Assembly (NCBI GenBank): GCA_016285335.1
Contig: JAEEQO010000138.1
Location: 1-8,308 of the forward strand
DNA length: 8,308 bases
Direction of reading: 5' to 3'
From: Victivallales bacterium
Lineage (GTDB): Bacteria; Verrucomicrobiota; Lentisphaeria; Victivallales; UBA1829
Every line of letters begins with the position of its first letter. The stretch's first letter is position 1. This document shows, in pieces, positions 8,052-8,308 of the stretch. Both the position numbers and the translations under genes were made by a program. The notes under the pieces are model-generated. The model searched no databases and was not told where the DNA came from. It saw only the letters and a list, made by a program, of their open reading frames with translations.

Positions 8052-8070
8052 GTCCGGCGCGGTGCCGGGC
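8052..8070 (+). promoter_or_regulatory. Hairpin in the 5' leader of the aldolase-family gene
   Basis: GTCCGGC pairs with GCCGGGC (one G-U) around the loop GCGGT, a seven-pair GC-rich stem. Downstream, GGCG (8077-8080) can pair with CGCC (8096-8099), enclosing the ribosome binding site. No T run follows, so this is not a terminator. I do not recognise a known riboswitch class; a regulatory role is inference. Confidence 0.35.
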
Positions 8071-8087
8071 AGGGATGGCGAACGTCG

Positions 8088-8094
8088 TAAGGAG
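8088..8094 (+). promoter_or_regulatory. Strong Shine-Dalgarno site for the aldolase-family gene
   Basis: TAAGGAG six bases before the ATG at 8101. It fixes the start and lies in the loop of a possible GGCG/CGCC stem. Confidence 0.85.
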
Positions 8095-8100
8095 ACGCCC

Positions 8101-8308
8101 ATGAGAAAGATACAAATCGTCGATGTGTCGTTGCGCGAACAAGCCGCGTGCAATGGCAGTTCCTTGAATTTTAAGGAAAAGATCGAGGTGGCGCGTCAGC
8201 TTGACAAGCTGAACGTGGATGCCATTGAAACGGCTCCCATCGTGAACGGGAAGAACGACATCATCTTCCTTCACACGCTTGCACCCCTTATGACTCGCTG
8301 CATTCTTG
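8101..8308 (+). CDS. DRE-TIM metallolyase-family protein (isopropylmalate/homocitrate synthase or HMG-CoA lyase-like), partial
   Basis: The first 69 codons of a gene that leaves the right edge. Residues 3-14 (KIQIVDVSLREQ) form the first strand of the aldolase barrel, with Asp8 the expected metal ligand and Arg12 the catalytic arginine, in the place of the DTTLRDG motif of LeuA. The helix EKIEVARQLDKLNVDAIETAP (25-45) matches the second conserved block. Family members make or cleave C-C bonds next to a carboxylate, using a divalent metal, with acetyl-CoA or HMG-CoA-type substrates. DVSLREQAACNG differs from canonical LeuA (DTTLRDGEQ), so this is more likely a side branch than the leucine-pathway enzyme. 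It has its own promoter, a structured leader and a strong ribosome binding site. Codons are less GC-biased than in the neighbours. Family: fairly sure. Substrate: unknown. Confidence 0.8.
   Translation, partial: MRKIQIVDVSLREQAACNGSSLNFKEKIEVARQLDKLNVDAIETAPIVNGKNDIIFLHTLAPLMTRCIL

Noticed and set aside
7849..8274. 141-codon minus-strand frame across the murC/aldolase intergenic region
   Set aside because: It runs through the promoter, the inverted repeat and the GAAA tract, yielding Phe/Ser/Leu runs from T-rich DNA, and is antisense to the aldolase start, which has its own SD site.

Overview
The window reads as a stretch of a GC-rich bacterial chromosome: codons end mostly in G or C, and long open frames appear antisense to most real genes. 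A peptidoglycan ligase (MurC), a membrane O-antigen ligase/polymerase-type protein and a queuosine tRNA enzyme point to a free-living or host-associated Gram-negative-type cell. The overall look recalls the Lentisphaerota/Kiritimatiellota side of the PVC group, but that placement is a weak impression; no rRNA or other firm taxonomic marker is present. I see no phage, IS, CRISPR array or tRNA gene.

Region 1 (1-2032, minus strand) is one probable operon. A promoter at 2004-2032 reads leftward into a DJ-1/PfpI-family gene (start 1944 set by a strong ribosome binding site). Its stop overlaps the start of tgt, the tRNA-guanine transglycosylase, as ATGA. After a 30-base gap comes the N-terminal part of a SAM-dependent methyltransferase that leaves the window at the left edge.

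Region 2 (2054-6537, plus strand) starts from a candidate back-to-back promoter. It holds four tightly packed genes: a XerC-like tyrosine recombinase with a complete active site; a 692-residue multi-pass O-antigen ligase/polymerase-type protein with a soluble TPR-like tail; a small charged coiled-coil protein of unknown function; and a divergent class V aminotransferase related to IscS/NifS. Junctions are a 26-base overlap, a 2-base gap and an ATGA overlap, so the genes are probably co-transcribed and translationally coupled. Their functions do not make a known pathway.

Region 3 (6547-7839, minus strand) is murC, converging on the aminotransferase gene with only nine bases between stop codons and no visible terminator.

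Region 4 (7840-8308) is a divergent intergenic region, then the first 69 codons of a DRE-TIM aldolase/lyase-family gene (isopropylmalate/homocitrate synthase or HMG-CoA lyase-like). The intergenic DNA is A/T-rich and purine-rich on the plus strand. It carries six tandem GAAA units just upstream of murC, a near-perfect inverted repeat with A/T tracts that looks like a two-way terminator or murC attenuator, the best sigma70-type promoter in the window, and a structured 5' leader before the aldolase gene.

Nothing here amounts to a clearly new system. The points most worth a second look are the unusual xerC/O-antigen ligase/coiled-coil/NifS-like operon, the altered active-site motifs of the NifS-like and MurC proteins, and the repeat and hairpin structures upstream of murC.
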